From Flavobacteriaceae bacterium (GTDB taxonomy: Bacteria > Bacteroidota > Bacteroidia > Flavobacteriales > Flavobacteriaceae): a DNA stretch of 64,000 nucleotides. Position numbers and translations under genes: made by a program. The DNA is taken from contig JALRDO010000001.1 of the NCBI GenBank assembly GCA_023262185.1, positions 1-64,000 on the forward strand. Reading direction: 5' to 3'. Of this stretch, positions 9,175 to 19,254 are shown piece by piece. Below the pieces are notes generated by a model. The model was not told where the DNA came from. It was given only the letters and a program-made list of their open reading frames with translations, and made no database searches. Numbering within the stretch: position 1 is the first letter of the stretch; each line of letters opens with the position of its first letter.

Positions 9175-11628
9175 TTAACGGTAATTACTTGCTCTAATGA
9201 TATCTCCAAATATTCCAGAAGCAGTTACATCTGCACCTGCACCTGCACCTTTGATAACCATAGGCTGTTTTTGGTAGCGATCGGTGTACAAGATTAGAAT
9301 ATTGTCACTTCCGCTTAAAGTGTAGTAGTCTGAAGTAGAGTCTACACCTTGTAATCCTACTTTAGCTTCTACGCTTTGATCCCCTAACACTTTTAGTTCA
9401 GCCACAAACTTCAATTTCTTTTGTTGCGCATTCGCGTCTTCATAGAGCGCCTTAAAATGTGCTTCATTTTCTTCTAAGAGCTGTAAGAATTCCGAAACGT
9501 CTGCTGTCTGCAGGGCACCTTGAGGGAGGAAGGCCTCAGTTGCAATATCTTCTAGCTCTAAGGCGTATCCGCTTTCACGAGCCAAGATGAGCAATTTGCG
9601 CTTTACATCGAGTCCGCTCAAATCTATACGCGGATCTGGTTCAGTGTACCCCCCTTGCATTGCAGCCTCAACGACAGATCTAAACGTAGTGCTACCGTCG
9701 TAAGTATCAAATATAAAGTTAAGGCTTCCTGAAAGTACAGCTACAATAGAGCGGATGCTATCACCCGAATCGATGAGATTTTTTAGGGTATCGATAATCG
9801 GCAAGCCAGCACCCACATTGGTCTCGTAATAAAATGGAACCTTTTGATCGATGCTTACTCGCTGTAAGGCTTGGTAATTACTGAGCGATGAAGAGCAGGC
9901 AATCTTGTTGCAGGTAACTAAACCGATTCCATTTTGCAACAATTCCATATAGCAGGCTGAAACATCGTGACTTGCAGTATTGTCAATGAGGATGCTATTG
10001 CGAAGATTGAGGGCTTTAATTCGTGCTATAAGCGCGCTAAGATTGGCTGGTTCTCCTTCTTCAAGATGTTTCTTCCATTTGCTAATTTCATGTCCTTGCT
10101 CATTGAAAGCCATCTTCTTAGAATTACTAATACCCACCACTCGAGCATCAATAGATAGTTTGTCAAGTAAATGCTGGTGTTGTAAATTGAGTATATTCAG
10201 AAGTCTAGAACCAACAGTGCCTACACCAACAACAAATAGATTAATCTGTTTGCGTTGCTTTTCAAAAAATCGTTCGTGAATAGTGTTTAACGCCTTTTTT
10301 ACGTTGATTTCATCTATCACGAAAGATATATTACGTTCAGATGACCCTTGTGCAATGGCTACGATGTTGATGTGATTCGCTCCTAGGCTACTGAAGAGCT
10401 TTCCACTAACCCCAGTATGGCTTTTCATGTTTTCACCAACAAGGGCCACGATACTCATTTGAGATTCAATGCGAAAGGGTTTCATTCTACCCGTTCCAAT
10501 CTCAGTTTCAAAGCGCTCGCTTAAGGCTTTCTGAGCGGTATCCGCATCTCCTGAATCTATGGCCACGCAAAGCGAATATTCTGAGGAGGCTTGGGTGATT
10601 AAGATGATATTGATATTGTGCTGAGAAAACGTTTCAAAGAACCTTGTGGTAAATCCTCTTTGACCGATAAGATCTGCGCCTTCAGCTGTAATTAGGGAAA
10701 TATTATTGAGATGACTTATGCCAATGACGGTCTCTTTGTTTGATATGAGATCGCTCGAGGTGATTAGTGATCCTTGGGCGGATGGATCAAAGGTGTTTTT
10801 GACCTTTAAAGGAATTTTCTTCTCAAATGCAGGCTGCACAGAGGGGGCATAGAGTACCTTGGCTCCGAAATGAGAGAGTTCAAGGGCCTCTTCGTATGAA
10901 AGCGTTTCTACGGGTTTCGCCTGGCGCACAAAGCGTGGATCGGCAGTATATATTCCACTTACATCGGTATAGATATACAACTCTTCAGCCGAAACCCCAT
11001 TGGCGATAAGGGCTGCACTGAAATCAGAACCCCCTCTGCCAAGTGTAGTAATTTCACCCTCTGGAGTTCTAGCCATAAAACCTGGCATTACCAGAACACC
11101 TTTTCTATCTTTAAGTCCTTGTAAAGCACCATAGGTAGCGGCATAATCTACCTTCACTCTTCGCCCCTCATGTTTTGCCGTGATATACTGGCTACTGTCT
11201 TCTAGGTTATTAGTAGTCCCTAAGGCGTTTAGATATCCGCTAATAACGGTAGAAGAGAGCGTTTCTCCGATAACCAGAATCTCATTAGAAAAAGCTTCAA
11301 TGGACTCAGATCCTTCATAAAGTGCCTTTGCACAATCTGAAAGTCTAGAAAGGATCTGTTGTACTGTTTCACGCGTTGAGGTATCTGCCTTCCAAAAAAA
11401 TAAATTTTCTTCGGTTCGCGCAGTAATTTGATCTAAGCCAGTGGTGTAGGTTGTGTTTTTGGCAATAGCTTCGTTTGTTAATTGCTGTAAGAGGTCGGTA
11501 ACCCCTCCGAAAGCCGACACTACAACGATTAGGGGAGATTGGGCAGCATGTGATGCTACAATAGAAGCCATTTGTTTAAGGGCCTCAGGATTTTTAACAG
11601 AGGTTCCTCCGAACTTAACAACGATCAT
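9175..11628 (-). CDS. thrA: bifunctional aspartokinase / homoserine dehydrogenase
   Basis: Fusion catalysing the first and third steps of the aspartate pathway. 817 residues, typical of ThrA. N-terminal aspartokinase (about 1-290) starts MIVVKFGGTSVKNPEA and contains ITTLGRGGSDFSA; a tandem ACT regulatory region (about 300-450) follows with QRGFTTRFFETFSQHNINI and GVSGKLFSSLGANHINI; the homoserine dehydrogenase part (about 460-817) starts LFVVGVGTVGSRLL and contains TNVGAGLPIIDTL and GGYTEPDPRIDLSG. The ACT domains suggest feedback inhibition by threonine, known for the family. First gene of the thrABC unit. Confidence 0.97.
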   Translation of the reverse strand: MIVVKFGGTSVKNPEALKQMASIVASHAAQSPLIVVVSAFGGVTDLLQQLTNEAIAKNTTYTTGLDQITARTEENLFFWKADTSTRETVQQILSRLSDCAKALYEGSESIEAFSNEILVIGETLSSTVISGYLNALGTTNNLEDSSQYITAKHEGRRVKVDYAATYGALQGLKDRKGVLVMPGFMARTPEGEITTLGRGGSDFSAALIANGVSAEELYIYTDVSGIYTADPRFVRQAKPVETLSYEEALELSHFGAKVLYAPSVQPAFEKKIPLKVKNTFDPSAQGSLITSSDLISNKETVIGISHLNNISLITAEGADLIGQRGFTTRFFETFSQHNINIILITQASSEYSLCVAIDSGDADTAQKALSERFETEIGTGRMKPFRIESQMSIVALVGENMKSHTGVSGKLFSSLGANHINIVAIAQGSSERNISFVIDEINVKKALNTIHERFFEKQRKQINLFVVGVGTVGSRLLNILNLQHQHLLDKLSIDARVVGISNSKKMAFNEQGHEISKWKKHLEEGEPANLSALIARIKALNLRNSILIDNTASHDVSACYMELLQNGIGLVTCNKIACSSSLSNYQALQRVSIDQKVPFYYETNVGAGLPIIDTLKNLIDSGDSIRSIVAVLSGSLNFIFDTYDGSTTFRSVVEAAMQGGYTEPDPRIDLSGLDVKRKLLILARESGYALELEDIATEAFLPQGALQTADVSEFLQLLEENEAHFKALYEDANAQQKKLKFVAELKVLGDQSVEAKVGLQGVDSTSDYYTLSGSDNILILYTDRYQKQPMVIKGAGAGADVTASGIFGDIIRASNYR

Positions 11629-11668
11629 GGGCTAGATTGTGATTTCGATTTAAGCGGCAAAAATTACT

Positions 11669-11752
11669 TTAAAAAGTAAAGAGCGCCCAAGAATGAACGC
11701 TCTTTTTAGTAATAAATCTCAGTTTTGTAACGAATGCTTTCAATCCGTGCAT
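11669..11752 (-). other. candidate 27-codon leader ORF / attenuator region upstream of thrA
   Basis: Between clpC and thrA a short ATG-started ORF (11752 to TAA at 11669) encodes 27 residues with three Thr and one Ile, and contains the hairpin described separately at 11678-11705. The arrangement recalls thr leader peptides, but Thr/Ile enrichment is weak and no consensus promoter is visible upstream. Simple read-through of a spacer is at least as likely. Confidence 0.2.
11678..11705 (-). terminator. hairpin terminator after clpC (or thr attenuator)
   Basis: AAAGAGCG (11678-11685) pairs perfectly with CGCTCTTT (11698-11705) around a 12-nt loop. On the minus strand it is followed by ACTTTTT, on the plus strand by TTT. 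It lies 60 nt past the clpC stop and 50 nt before the thrA start, so it probably ends clpC transcripts. Confidence 0.65.
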
Positions 11753-11764
11753 AAATCGCATGAT

Positions 11765-14323
11765 TTATGACTTTTTTTCACCGGCATCTTCTGTTTTTTG
11801 AGTTTTTGCAACAAGTTGAGATTTGTCTTCGGATAGATCCAATTCAATGGTATCCCCTTCGTTCAATCTACTATGGACAATTTCTTCAGCAAGCGTGTCT
11901 TCGATATATTTTTGAATGGCCCTCTTGAGTGGACGAGCCCCATATTGCTTATCGAACCCTTTTTCTGCTAAAAACTCTTGTGCTGCATCAGACAATTGAA
12001 TATGATAACCCAAATTCTCAATACGCGAGACTACCTTTTTGAGTTCAATCTGGATGATTTCGTTAATGTCTTCGCGCTCAAGTGCATTGAACACCACCAC
12101 GTCGTCAATACGATTGAGAAATTCAGGAGCGAATGCTTTTTTCAAGGCCTTTTCGATGACACCTTTGTTATAGTCATGTTCTTGAGCCTTTTTGGCGGCA
12201 GTGCCAAATCCAACACCTTGACCAAAATCTTTAATCTGTCGGGCCCCTATGTTAGAGGTCATAATGATGATGGTATTTCTGAAATCAACTTTACGGCCAA
12301 GACTGTCGGTTAAGAATCCGTCGTCCAGCACCTGAAGTAGCATGTTGAAAATATCCGGATGCGCCTTTTCAATCTCGTCGAGAAGAATAACAGCGTAAGG
12401 CTTTCTTCTCACCTTTTCGGTGAGTTGACCTCCTTCTTCGTATCCTACATATCCAGGAGGTGCACCAACTAGGCGAGACACGGCAAACTTCTCCATGTAT
12501 TCGCTCATGTCAATGCGAATAAGTGCTTCTTCACTGTCAAACAATTCTATAGCTAACACCTTAGCTAACTGTGTTTTACCTACACCTGTTTGACCTAAAA
12601 ATATAAATGATCCGATCGGTTTGTTCGGATCTTTTAAACCTGCGCGATTGCGCTGAATGGCTCTTGCTACTTTTTGAACGGCCTCGTTTTGGCCGATGAT
12701 TTTTGAGGAAATAATAGAAGGTAATTGGGCCAACTTCGAGCTTTCAGCCTGCGCAATTTTTGCCACAGGGATGCCGCTCATCATAGAGACCACATCAGCT
12801 ACGTTTTCTGCGGTTACCGTTTCTCTGTGAAGCTTGCTTTCTTCTTCCCAGGCCAACTGGGCATCTGCTAGGGCTTTTTCAACGCGTTTTTCATCGTCTC
12901 TGAGTTTAGCTGCTTCTTCGTACTTCTGTTTTTTCACCACTTCGTTCTTTAGAACTCTTGTGTCTTCAAGCTTTTTTTCTAGCTCGAGAATCTGTTCTGG
13001 AACGTTCATGTTAATAATATGAACCCGAGAACCTGCCTCGTCTAGAGCGTCAATAGCCTTGTCTGGCAAGAATCGATCACTGATGTAACGGTTCGTTAAG
13101 GTGACGCAGGCCTCTAAAGCCTCGTCGGTGTATATGACGTTGTGGTGATCTTCGTATCGTTCACGAATATTCTGTAAGATCTCTACGGTCTCTTCAATAG
13201 AGGTCGGAGAAACCATGACCTTTTGAAAGCGACGCTCTAGTGCTCCATCTTTTTCAATGTACTGCCTGTATTCGTCTAAGGTGGTTGCTCCGATGCATTG
13301 CACTTCGCCTCTGGCGAGCGCAGGCTTGAACATGTTTGAAGCATCTAGACTCCCTGTTGCTCCTCCGGCACCCACAATGGTATGAATCTCGTCTATGAAG
13401 AGAATAATGTCTTTGTTCTTCTCGAGTTCGTTCATCACAGCTTTCATGCGCTCCTCGAATTGTCCGCGGTACTTAGTTCCTGCAACTAAAGAGGCAAGAT
13501 CTAAAGTGATGACTCTCTTGTTATACAGAATACGCGAGACCTTTTTTTGAATAATGCGCAAGGCTAAACCTTCAGCAATGGCACTTTTACCCACACCGGG
13601 TTCTCCAATTAGGAGTGGGTTGTTTTTTTTACGTCGACTTAAAATTTGAGAAACCCGTTCGATTTCTTTTTCTCTCCCGACAACAGGATCAAGTTTATTT
13701 TCTTCTGCTAATTCGGTCAAATCGCGGCCGAAATTGTCGAGAACAGGGGTTTTAGATTTCTGTCCTTTTTTTGACGTGGCTTTAGCCTTAGAGCCTTCAC
13801 TACCTTCAGATTCTTCTCTGTCTTCTGAAGATTCGTGAAAGGTTTCGGCGGCAGGATTGTCAATAAAATCGTCATCTGAAGTAATCATTGACTTAAATTG
13901 CTCCTTGACACCATCGTAATCAATATTCATCTTTTGTAAGAGACGCGTCGTGGGGTCATTTTCATTTCTTAGAATGCACAGTAGTAAGTGAGCGGTATTA
14001 ATGGTGCTACTTTGAAAGAGCTTAGCCTCTAAGAACGTTGTTTTTAAAGCGCGCTCTGCCTGTCGCGTGAGCCTTAGGTTTTTCTTGTCTTGAATAGAAG
14101 AGGTTCCTTCAGGATTTGAAGGCGTAAGGATTTCTACCTTTCGCTTGAGGTGCTCAAGATCGATATCGAGCTGATCCAAAATAGAAATAGCTTTTCCGCT
14201 ACCATCTCTAAGGATTCCTAACAGCAAGTGCTCTGTTCCTATGAAATCATGTCCAAGACGAAGCGCTTCGTCTTTGCTAAATGAGAGCACTTCTTTTACT
14301 CTAGGTGAAAAATTATCGTCCAT
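11765..14323 (-). CDS. clpC: ATP-dependent Clp protease ATP-binding subunit ClpC
   Basis: Hsp100/AAA+ unfoldase that feeds proteins to ClpP. 852 residues. Seen: two Clp_N repeats (about 1-145, with [18 protein letters not shown] and [14 protein letters not shown]), first AAA+ module with [13 protein letters not shown] near residue 241, a UVR-type middle segment [21 protein letters not shown] near 450, and second AAA+ module with [12 protein letters not shown] near 577. The C-terminus is charged ([13 protein letters not shown]). The UVR insert marks ClpC rather than ClpA or ClpB. Divergent from gyrA across 190 nt; a TATTTTTA box precedes it. A ClpP partner is not in the window. Confidence 0.95.
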   Translation of the reverse strand: MDDNFSPRVKEVLSFSKDEALRLGHDFIGTEHLLLGILRDGSGKAISILDQLDIDLEHLKRKVEILTPSNPEGTSSIQDKKNLRLTRQAERALKTTFLEAKLFQSSTINTAHLLLCILRNENDPTTRLLQKMNIDYDGVKEQFKSMITSDDDFIDNPAAETFHESSEDREESEGSEGSKAKATSKKGQKSKTPVLDNFGRDLTELAEENKLDPVVGREKEIERVSQILSRRKKNNPLLIGEPGVGKSAIAEGLALRIIQKKVSRILYNKRVITLDLASLVAGTKYRGQFEERMKAVMNELEKNKDIILFIDEIHTIVGAGGATGSLDASNMFKPALARGEVQCIGATTLDEYRQYIEKDGALERRFQKVMVSPTSIEETVEILQNIRERYEDHHNVIYTDEALEACVTLTNRYISDRFLPDKAIDALDEAGSRVHIINMNVPEQILELEKKLEDTRVLKNEVVKKQKYEEAAKLRDDEKRVEKALADAQLAWEEESKLHRETVTAENVADVVSMMSGIPVAKIAQAESSKLAQLPSIISSKIIGQNEAVQKVARAIQRNRAGLKDPNKPIGSFIFLGQTGVGKTQLAKVLAIELFDSEEALIRIDMSEYMEKFAVSRLVGAPPGYVGYEEGGQLTEKVRRKPYAVILLDEIEKAHPDIFNMLLQVLDDGFLTDSLGRKVDFRNTIIIMTSNIGARQIKDFGQGVGFGTAAKKAQEHDYNKGVIEKALKKAFAPEFLNRIDDVVVFNALEREDINEIIQIELKKVVSRIENLGYHIQLSDAAQEFLAEKGFDKQYGARPLKRAIQKYIEDTLAEEIVHSRLNEGDTIELDLSEDKSQLVAKTQKTEDAGEKKS

Positions 14324-14513
14324 AGCGCCTTATTAAGTTCTAAAAATACTAAAACTATTTACCAACAAGACAATTTCTATGCCGGACTTATCCACCTGAC
14401 AGCATTTCAGTTTTGTTGATAAATTCTTAATTAAACCGGCTTGTAATTCATGATCTACCCTGTCATTATACCTAAATTGCCCTATTCAATAAATACCACA
14501 AAATTCAGTTGAG
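14324..14513. other. divergent spacer between clpC and gyrA
   Basis: 190 nt without an ORF. It holds a weak clpC-directed box (TATTTTTA on the minus strand near 14340-14350) and an AT-rich stretch before gyrA. The ends of the 14394-14440 region carry gccgg and ccggc, a loose inverted repeat. I see no exact TAnnTTTG box for gyrA and no recognisable heat-shock operator. Confidence 0.4.
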
Positions 14514-17039
14514 ATGAACGAAGGAGAGAAGCTGATTTCAATAAATATAGAAGATGAAATGAAGTCGGCCTACATCGATTACTCGATGTCGGTTATTGTG
14601 TCACGTGCCCTTCCTGATGTTAGAGATGGTCTAAAGCCTGTACACAGAAGAGTATTGTATGGAATGCATGATTTAGGGGTGCGGTCGACGAGTGCGTATA
14701 AAAAGTCTGCAAGAATTGTAGGAGAGGTACTCGGAAAGTATCACCCTCATGGAGATACCTCGGTTTACGACACTATGGTGCGTATGGCGCAGGAATGGTC
14801 TCTTCGCTACATGCTCGTAGATGGTCAAGGAAACTTCGGCTCGGTTGATGGTGATAGCCCTGCGGCTATGCGTTACACCGAGGCTCGGATGCGTAAGATT
14901 GCTGAAGAGATGTTATCAGACATCGACAAAGAAACGGTTGATTACCAGCTCAATTTTGACGATTCGCTTAAAGAACCCGTGGTGTTGCCTGCTCGAGTTC
15001 CGAATTTATTGGTTAACGGTGCAGCAGGTATTGCGGTGGGTATGGCCACCAACATGCCACCCCATAATCTTTCAGAGGTAGTCGACGGTACCATCAGTTA
15101 TATCAAAAACAGAGATATCAATATTGAAGAATTGATGCAGTACATCAAGGCACCAGACTTTCCGACAGGAGGTACCATTTATGGTTACGAAGGGGTAAAA
15201 GAAGCCTTCGAGACCGGAAGAGGTCGTGTGGTGATGCGTGGTAAAGCTGAAATTCAAGAAGTGCAAGGCAAAGAGGCCATTGTGGTCACCGAGATTCCTT
15301 ATCAGGTGAACAAGGCGGATATGATCAAGAAGACCTGGGATCTAGTCAACGATAAGAAAATTGAAGGTATTTCAGCGATTCGCGATGAGTCAGATCGTAA
15401 GGGAATGCGAGTAGTATATATTTTAAAAAGAGATGCGATTCCGAACATCGTGATGAACATGCTCTTCAAATACACAGCGCTACAAACTTCATTCAGTGTT
15501 AATAACATTGCACTTGTAAAAGGGCGTCCACAGCTCTTAAACCTCAAAGAGATGATTCACCATTTTGTCGAACATCGACATGAGGTGGTTATTCGTAGAT
15601 CTCAATTTGAATTAAATAAGGCCGAAGAGCGCGCTCACATTGTCGAAGGCCTCATTATTGCTTCAGACAATATAGACGAGGTGATAGCCATCATTAGAGG
15701 CTCTGCTAATGTCGATGAAGCACGTGAAAAGCTCATGAGTACTTTTAAGTTGTCAGAAGCGCAGTCGAAGGCTATAGTAGAGATGCGTTTGAGACAATTA
15801 ACCGGTCTTGAGCAAGATAAGCTGAGAGAAGAATTTGAACAGTTGCAAGCGACTATTAATGACTTGAAAGATATTCTCGCAAGAGAAGAGCGTCGCATGC
15901 AGATCATCATAGACGAATTAGAAGAAGTTAAAGCGAAGTACGGAGACGAAAGACGCTCTCAGATTGATTATGCCGGAGGTAGTTTTAGAATGGAAGATAT
16001 GATTCCGGATGAGCAGGTAGTGATTACTATTTCGCATGCGGGATATATCAAAAGAACTCCTTTGGCGGAATACAAAACTCAAAATCGCGGTGGAGTAGGC
16101 CAAAAGGCTTCAGCTACCAGAAATGAAGATTTCTTAGAGCACCTTTTCGTTGGAACCAACCACCAATACATGCTTTTCTTCACTCAAAATGGTAAGTGCT
16201 TCTGGCTTCGTGTTTATGAAATACCTGAAGGCTCTAGAACCTCTAAAGGAAGGGCGATTCAAAACCTTCTTCAAATTGAACCTGAAGACAAGATTAAAGC
16301 AGTAATCTGTACACAAGATCTTAAAGACGAGGATTATGTGAACAGTCACTATGTCATCATGGCTACAAAAAAAGGTGTTGTGAAAAAGACCTCTCTTGAG
16401 CAGTATTCTAGACCAAGACAAAGTGGTATCAACGCCATCACTGTCCGCGACGGAGACGAGTTGCTTGAAGTACGATTAACGACTGGATCAAGCCAAATTA
16501 TACTCGGACTAAAATCAGGGAAGGCTATTCGCTTTGAGGAAAGTAAAACGCGTCCAATGGGCAGAAATGCCTCTGGAGTACGCGGTGCGACCTTAGCAGA
16601 TGCCTCGGATGAAGTGGTAGGAATGGTTTCAGTGAACAATTTTGACGAGAACATTCTTGTGGTTTCAGAAAAGGGGTATGGAAAGCGCTCAGACCTTGAA
16701 GATTACCGAATCACTAACCGCGGTGGTAAAGGAGTAAAAACCATAACCATCAGTGAAAAAACGGGATCTTTAGTGGCTATCAAGTCAGTCACCGATGAAG
16801 ACGATTTAATGATCATTAATAAGTCAGGAGTCGCTATTAGGCTTCCTGTAGGTGATCTAAGGGTAATGGGGCGCGCTACTCAAGGGGTCAAGCTCATCAA
16901 TTTACGCAACGATGATAGTATCGCGGCGGTCGCAAAAGTGATGAAAGAAGAGGACGTAGATCAGGAAAACGAAATTCGTGATTTGCCAATAGTAGATTCT
17001 GAAGATTCTTCTGTTGGTAATGCGCCTGAAGAAGAGTAA
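14514..17039 (+). CDS. gyrA: DNA gyrase subunit A
   Basis: Type IIA topoisomerase subunit that cuts and rejoins DNA to introduce negative supercoils. 841 residues. Seen: [31 protein letters not shown] at the N-terminus, [19 protein letters not shown] forming the quinolone-resistance region (Thr-Ser where E. coli has Ser83-Ala84), [10 protein letters not shown] with the catalytic tyrosine, and C-terminal beta-pinwheel repeats including the GyrA-box-like [11 protein letters not shown]. The acidic tail ends in PEEE. gyrB is not adjacent. The TPR gene follows after 41 nt. Confidence 0.97.
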   Translation: MNEGEKLISINIEDEMKSAYIDYSMSVIVSRALPDVRDGLKPVHRRVLYGMHDLGVRSTSAYKKSARIVGEVLGKYHPHGDTSVYDTMVRMAQEWSLRYMLVDGQGNFGSVDGDSPAAMRYTEARMRKIAEEMLSDIDKETVDYQLNFDDSLKEPVVLPARVPNLLVNGAAGIAVGMATNMPPHNLSEVVDGTISYIKNRDINIEELMQYIKAPDFPTGGTIYGYEGVKEAFETGRGRVVMRGKAEIQEVQGKEAIVVTEIPYQVNKADMIKKTWDLVNDKKIEGISAIRDESDRKGMRVVYILKRDAIPNIVMNMLFKYTALQTSFSVNNIALVKGRPQLLNLKEMIHHFVEHRHEVVIRRSQFELNKAEERAHIVEGLIIASDNIDEVIAIIRGSANVDEAREKLMSTFKLSEAQSKAIVEMRLRQLTGLEQDKLREEFEQLQATINDLKDILAREERRMQIIIDELEEVKAKYGDERRSQIDYAGGSFRMEDMIPDEQVVITISHAGYIKRTPLAEYKTQNRGGVGQKASATRNEDFLEHLFVGTNHQYMLFFTQNGKCFWLRVYEIPEGSRTSKGRAIQNLLQIEPEDKIKAVICTQDLKDEDYVNSHYVIMATKKGVVKKTSLEQYSRPRQSGINAITVRDGDELLEVRLTTGSSQIILGLKSGKAIRFEESKTRPMGRNASGVRGATLADASDEVVGMVSVNNFDENILVVSEKGYGKRSDLEDYRITNRGGKGVKTITISEKTGSLVAIKSVTDEDDLMIINKSGVAIRLPVGDLRVMGRATQGVKLINLRNDDSIAAVAKVMKEEDVDQENEIRDLPIVDSEDSSVGNAPEEE

Positions 17040-17080
17040 ATTGCAACCCTTAACGTAAAACAAGACACACCTTAACGATC

Positions 17081-18352
17081 ATGAAAAGAATAGTACTTTT
17101 CGCAATGGCCGCTGGAGCTACGCTTTCGGTCGCTGCTCAAAAAGATGAACTTAAAGAGGCTTCCAGAGCTTTTAAAAAAGGAGATGCAGCAGAAACGCTT
17201 GCTCAACTATCCCCACTTGAAGGGTCTATCAGCTCTGCTGAAGAAAAGTATCAAGGAGACTACTACTTGTTATTAGGAGACGCGTCATTGCAACTTGCAA
17301 AGGCGGGTGATTTAGAGCGCTACCAAGCAGCAATTTCGGCATACCAGTCATTGATCGCTATGGAAGAGGCTTCTGGGAAATCTAGATACACTGATCAAAT
17401 AGCCATGTCTTTGGCAGAAATCGCGAATGATTATGTAAATCTCGCGGTAGAGGATCAGAAAACCGAGAACTACGCAGGAGCGGCACAGAAGCTTTTTCAG
17501 AGCTATGCGTTAAGCCCAAGAGATACTATTTACTTGTATTACGCTGCAGGATCAGCGGTTAATGGAGGAGATTTTGGACAAGCTCTAGAGTATTACATCA
17601 AGCTTAGAGACATCAATTATGACGGAAGTGAGAAGCGCTATGGGGCCATTAACATTGAAACTTCAGAAATGGAGTACTTTGATAAGGCAACCCGTGACCT
17701 TTATGTAAAGGGAGGTACTCACAAAGATCCATCTGATGAGAATACACCTTCAAAGCGCTCTGAGGTTGTGAAAAATATCGCTCTGATCTATCAGCAACAA
17801 GGAAGAAATGATGAGGCGCTAGAAGCGTATGAGGTTGCACAGGCTCAAAATCCAGGAGACATTGCATTGCTCTTAAATAAGGCTAATCTGTATTATAATA
17901 TTGGTCAGCCAGAAAAGTTCAAGGAAATGATGAAAGATGCGATCGCTATTGATCCAAACAATCCTGATTTGCATTACAATATTGGGGTTATCAGTTCTGA
18001 GCAAGGAAATATTGAAGAGGCAAGAGCCGCCTACAAAAAGGCTATTGAGATCAATCCGACCTACATCAATGCGATACTCAACCTCTCTTCAACTTACGTA
18101 AATGAAGGGAATGCGTTGGTAGACGAGATGAATACACTAGCAATGTCTACTAAGCAGTCAGATTACGATAAGTACGATGCACTCAAAGAGAAAAAAGACA
18201 ATTTATTTAGAGAAAGTGCTGCGGTTTTAGAGGCTGCCCTTGAAAACCTTCCGAACAACAATGATCTGTTGACACAGTTAAGGAATCTTTACGGAGCACT
18301 TGGAGACAACGAAAACTTCAAGCGTATCTTAAGTCTTATGGAGCAATCATAA
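17081..18352 (+). CDS. exported TPR-repeat protein
   Basis: 423 residues with a signal peptide (MKRIVLFAMAAGATLSVAAQ, cleavage probably after AAQ). The mature part is helical with TPR units, clearest around residues 225-345: NIALIYQQQGRNDEALEAYE, ALLLNKANLYYNIGQPEKF and LHYNIGVISSEQGNIEEAR with AYKKAIEINPT. Likely a periplasmic or outer-membrane-associated scaffold; no enzymatic motif is visible. It follows gyrA in the same direction and ends before a strong terminator. Confidence 0.85.
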   Translation: MKRIVLFAMAAGATLSVAAQKDELKEASRAFKKGDAAETLAQLSPLEGSISSAEEKYQGDYYLLLGDASLQLAKAGDLERYQAAISAYQSLIAMEEASGKSRYTDQIAMSLAEIANDYVNLAVEDQKTENYAGAAQKLFQSYALSPRDTIYLYYAAGSAVNGGDFGQALEYYIKLRDINYDGSEKRYGAINIETSEMEYFDKATRDLYVKGGTHKDPSDENTPSKRSEVVKNIALIYQQQGRNDEALEAYEVAQAQNPGDIALLLNKANLYYNIGQPEKFKEMMKDAIAIDPNNPDLHYNIGVISSEQGNIEEARAAYKKAIEINPTYINAILNLSSTYVNEGNALVDEMNTLAMSTKQSDYDKYDALKEKKDNLFRESAAVLEAALENLPNNNDLLTQLRNLYGALGDNENFKRILSLMEQS

Positions 18353-18373
18353 GCACTTAAACGCGCTTAGCAT

Positions 18374-18408
18374 AGAAAAAACCCTCACTTTTAAGTGAGG
18401 GTTTTTTT
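18374..18408. terminator. bidirectional terminator between the TPR and NlpC genes
   Basis: AACCCTCACTT and AAGTGAGGGTT form a long perfect stem with flanking A and T runs (A run at 18376-18381, T run at 18402-18408), so it can end transcripts from both sides. It overlaps the last codon of the minus-strand NlpC/P60 gene. Confidence 0.9.
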
Positions 18409-19177
18409 ATTGAAGCGTTTTAATGACGCGAAGCGAGTGGGTATATTGGTTAAGGTCGGGGTTAAAGATGCCCGTGTGGTCTAACCGGTCGATGCGCACA
18501 CATCCGTGAGCGTGAATGATATAGTTGTTTGGGAGTACAAGACCAACGTGTATCAAATTCCCTTCATGGTCATCAAAGAATGCCAGATCTCCTGGTTGAC
18601 TTTCTTCAATAAACGAAAGAGTTTTTCCTTGATTGGACTGTGAGATAACATCGCGATCTAGAAATAGATGACATGTTTTATACACCATCTGTGTAAATCC
18701 GCTTGCGTCTATTCCAAATGGAGACCTGCCCCCGAGCATATAGGGTGCATATGTGTATTTCAGCGCTGTGTTCACAAGCTGCTCAGAAAGGGTTTTTCCT
18801 TCAACCTTAAAGCTGTCGTGGGAGACCTCTAGCTCGTGATTTATAAATTGGGTGGCGTCTAGTCTTGAACCTAATAACAAGGGTAGGGCACCGTGAACAC
18901 CGACAAGTGCATAATGCGTCAAGTTTTGATTGTAAACCGCTTTAGTGTAGTCTGAGAGGGCACGAAAGGCGTCAGGATCTAGAGCGGTAAATAGACCGTT
19001 TAAAATGTACCCTTCAGTTTGATCGTAGTGCAACTTGATTTTAGACCAAAATTTTTGGATTTCAACACATTCAAAATGGTCTCCGTAAAGCAACTGATTC
19101 ACGATACTACTCGCCTCGCTAGGTTCGCGGTACACATTAATAACACTAAGTGCGCAAATTCCGTACTGACTACTCAA
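18407..19177 (-). CDS. NlpC/P60 (C40) family protein with catalytic Cys replaced by Ala
   Basis: 256 residues. N-terminal bacterial SH3 segment (about 1-62: YGICALSVINVYREPSEAS, YDQTEGYI), a second SH3-like region, and a C-terminal NlpC/P60 fold (about 135-250). Family members are gamma-D-glutamyl-diamino acid endopeptidases acting on peptidoglycan peptides. The nucleophile motif normally reads GIDCSGF; here it is GIDA158SGF with a clear GCA codon at 18704-18706. The histidines remain (IHVGLVL, H210; IIHAHG, H222). The protein is therefore predicted not to be a peptidase and may bind peptidoglycan or muropeptides. No signal peptide is visible. Start taken as TTG at 19177; no ATG is available nearby. 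Confidence 0.85.
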   Translation of the reverse strand: MSSQYGICALSVINVYREPSEASSIVNQLLYGDHFECVEIQKFWSKIKLHYDQTEGYILNGLFTALDPDAFRALSDYTKAVYNQNLTHYALVGVHGALPLLLGSRLDATQFINHELEVSHDSFKVEGKTLSEQLVNTALKYTYAPYMLGGRSPFGIDASGFTQMVYKTCHLFLDRDVISQSNQGKTLSFIEESQPGDLAFFDDHEGNLIHVGLVLPNNYIIHAHGCVRIDRLDHTGIFNPDLNQYTHSLRVIKTLQ

Positions 19178-19254
19178 GACTTAAATCTAGTATCTCTAGC
19201 GAAAATACTAAAAAACAATATTTCCTATTTTTACCAGACCATGTAGCTTTATTT

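Noticed and set aside
11978-12313. 111-aa plus-strand ORF inside clpC
   Set aside because: Antisense shadow over the conserved second AAA+ module of ClpC.
19150-19254. GTG-started extension of the 7TM-HD protein
   Set aside because: Runs into the divergent NlpC gene; the ATG at 19255 gives the normal N-terminus before the first membrane span.
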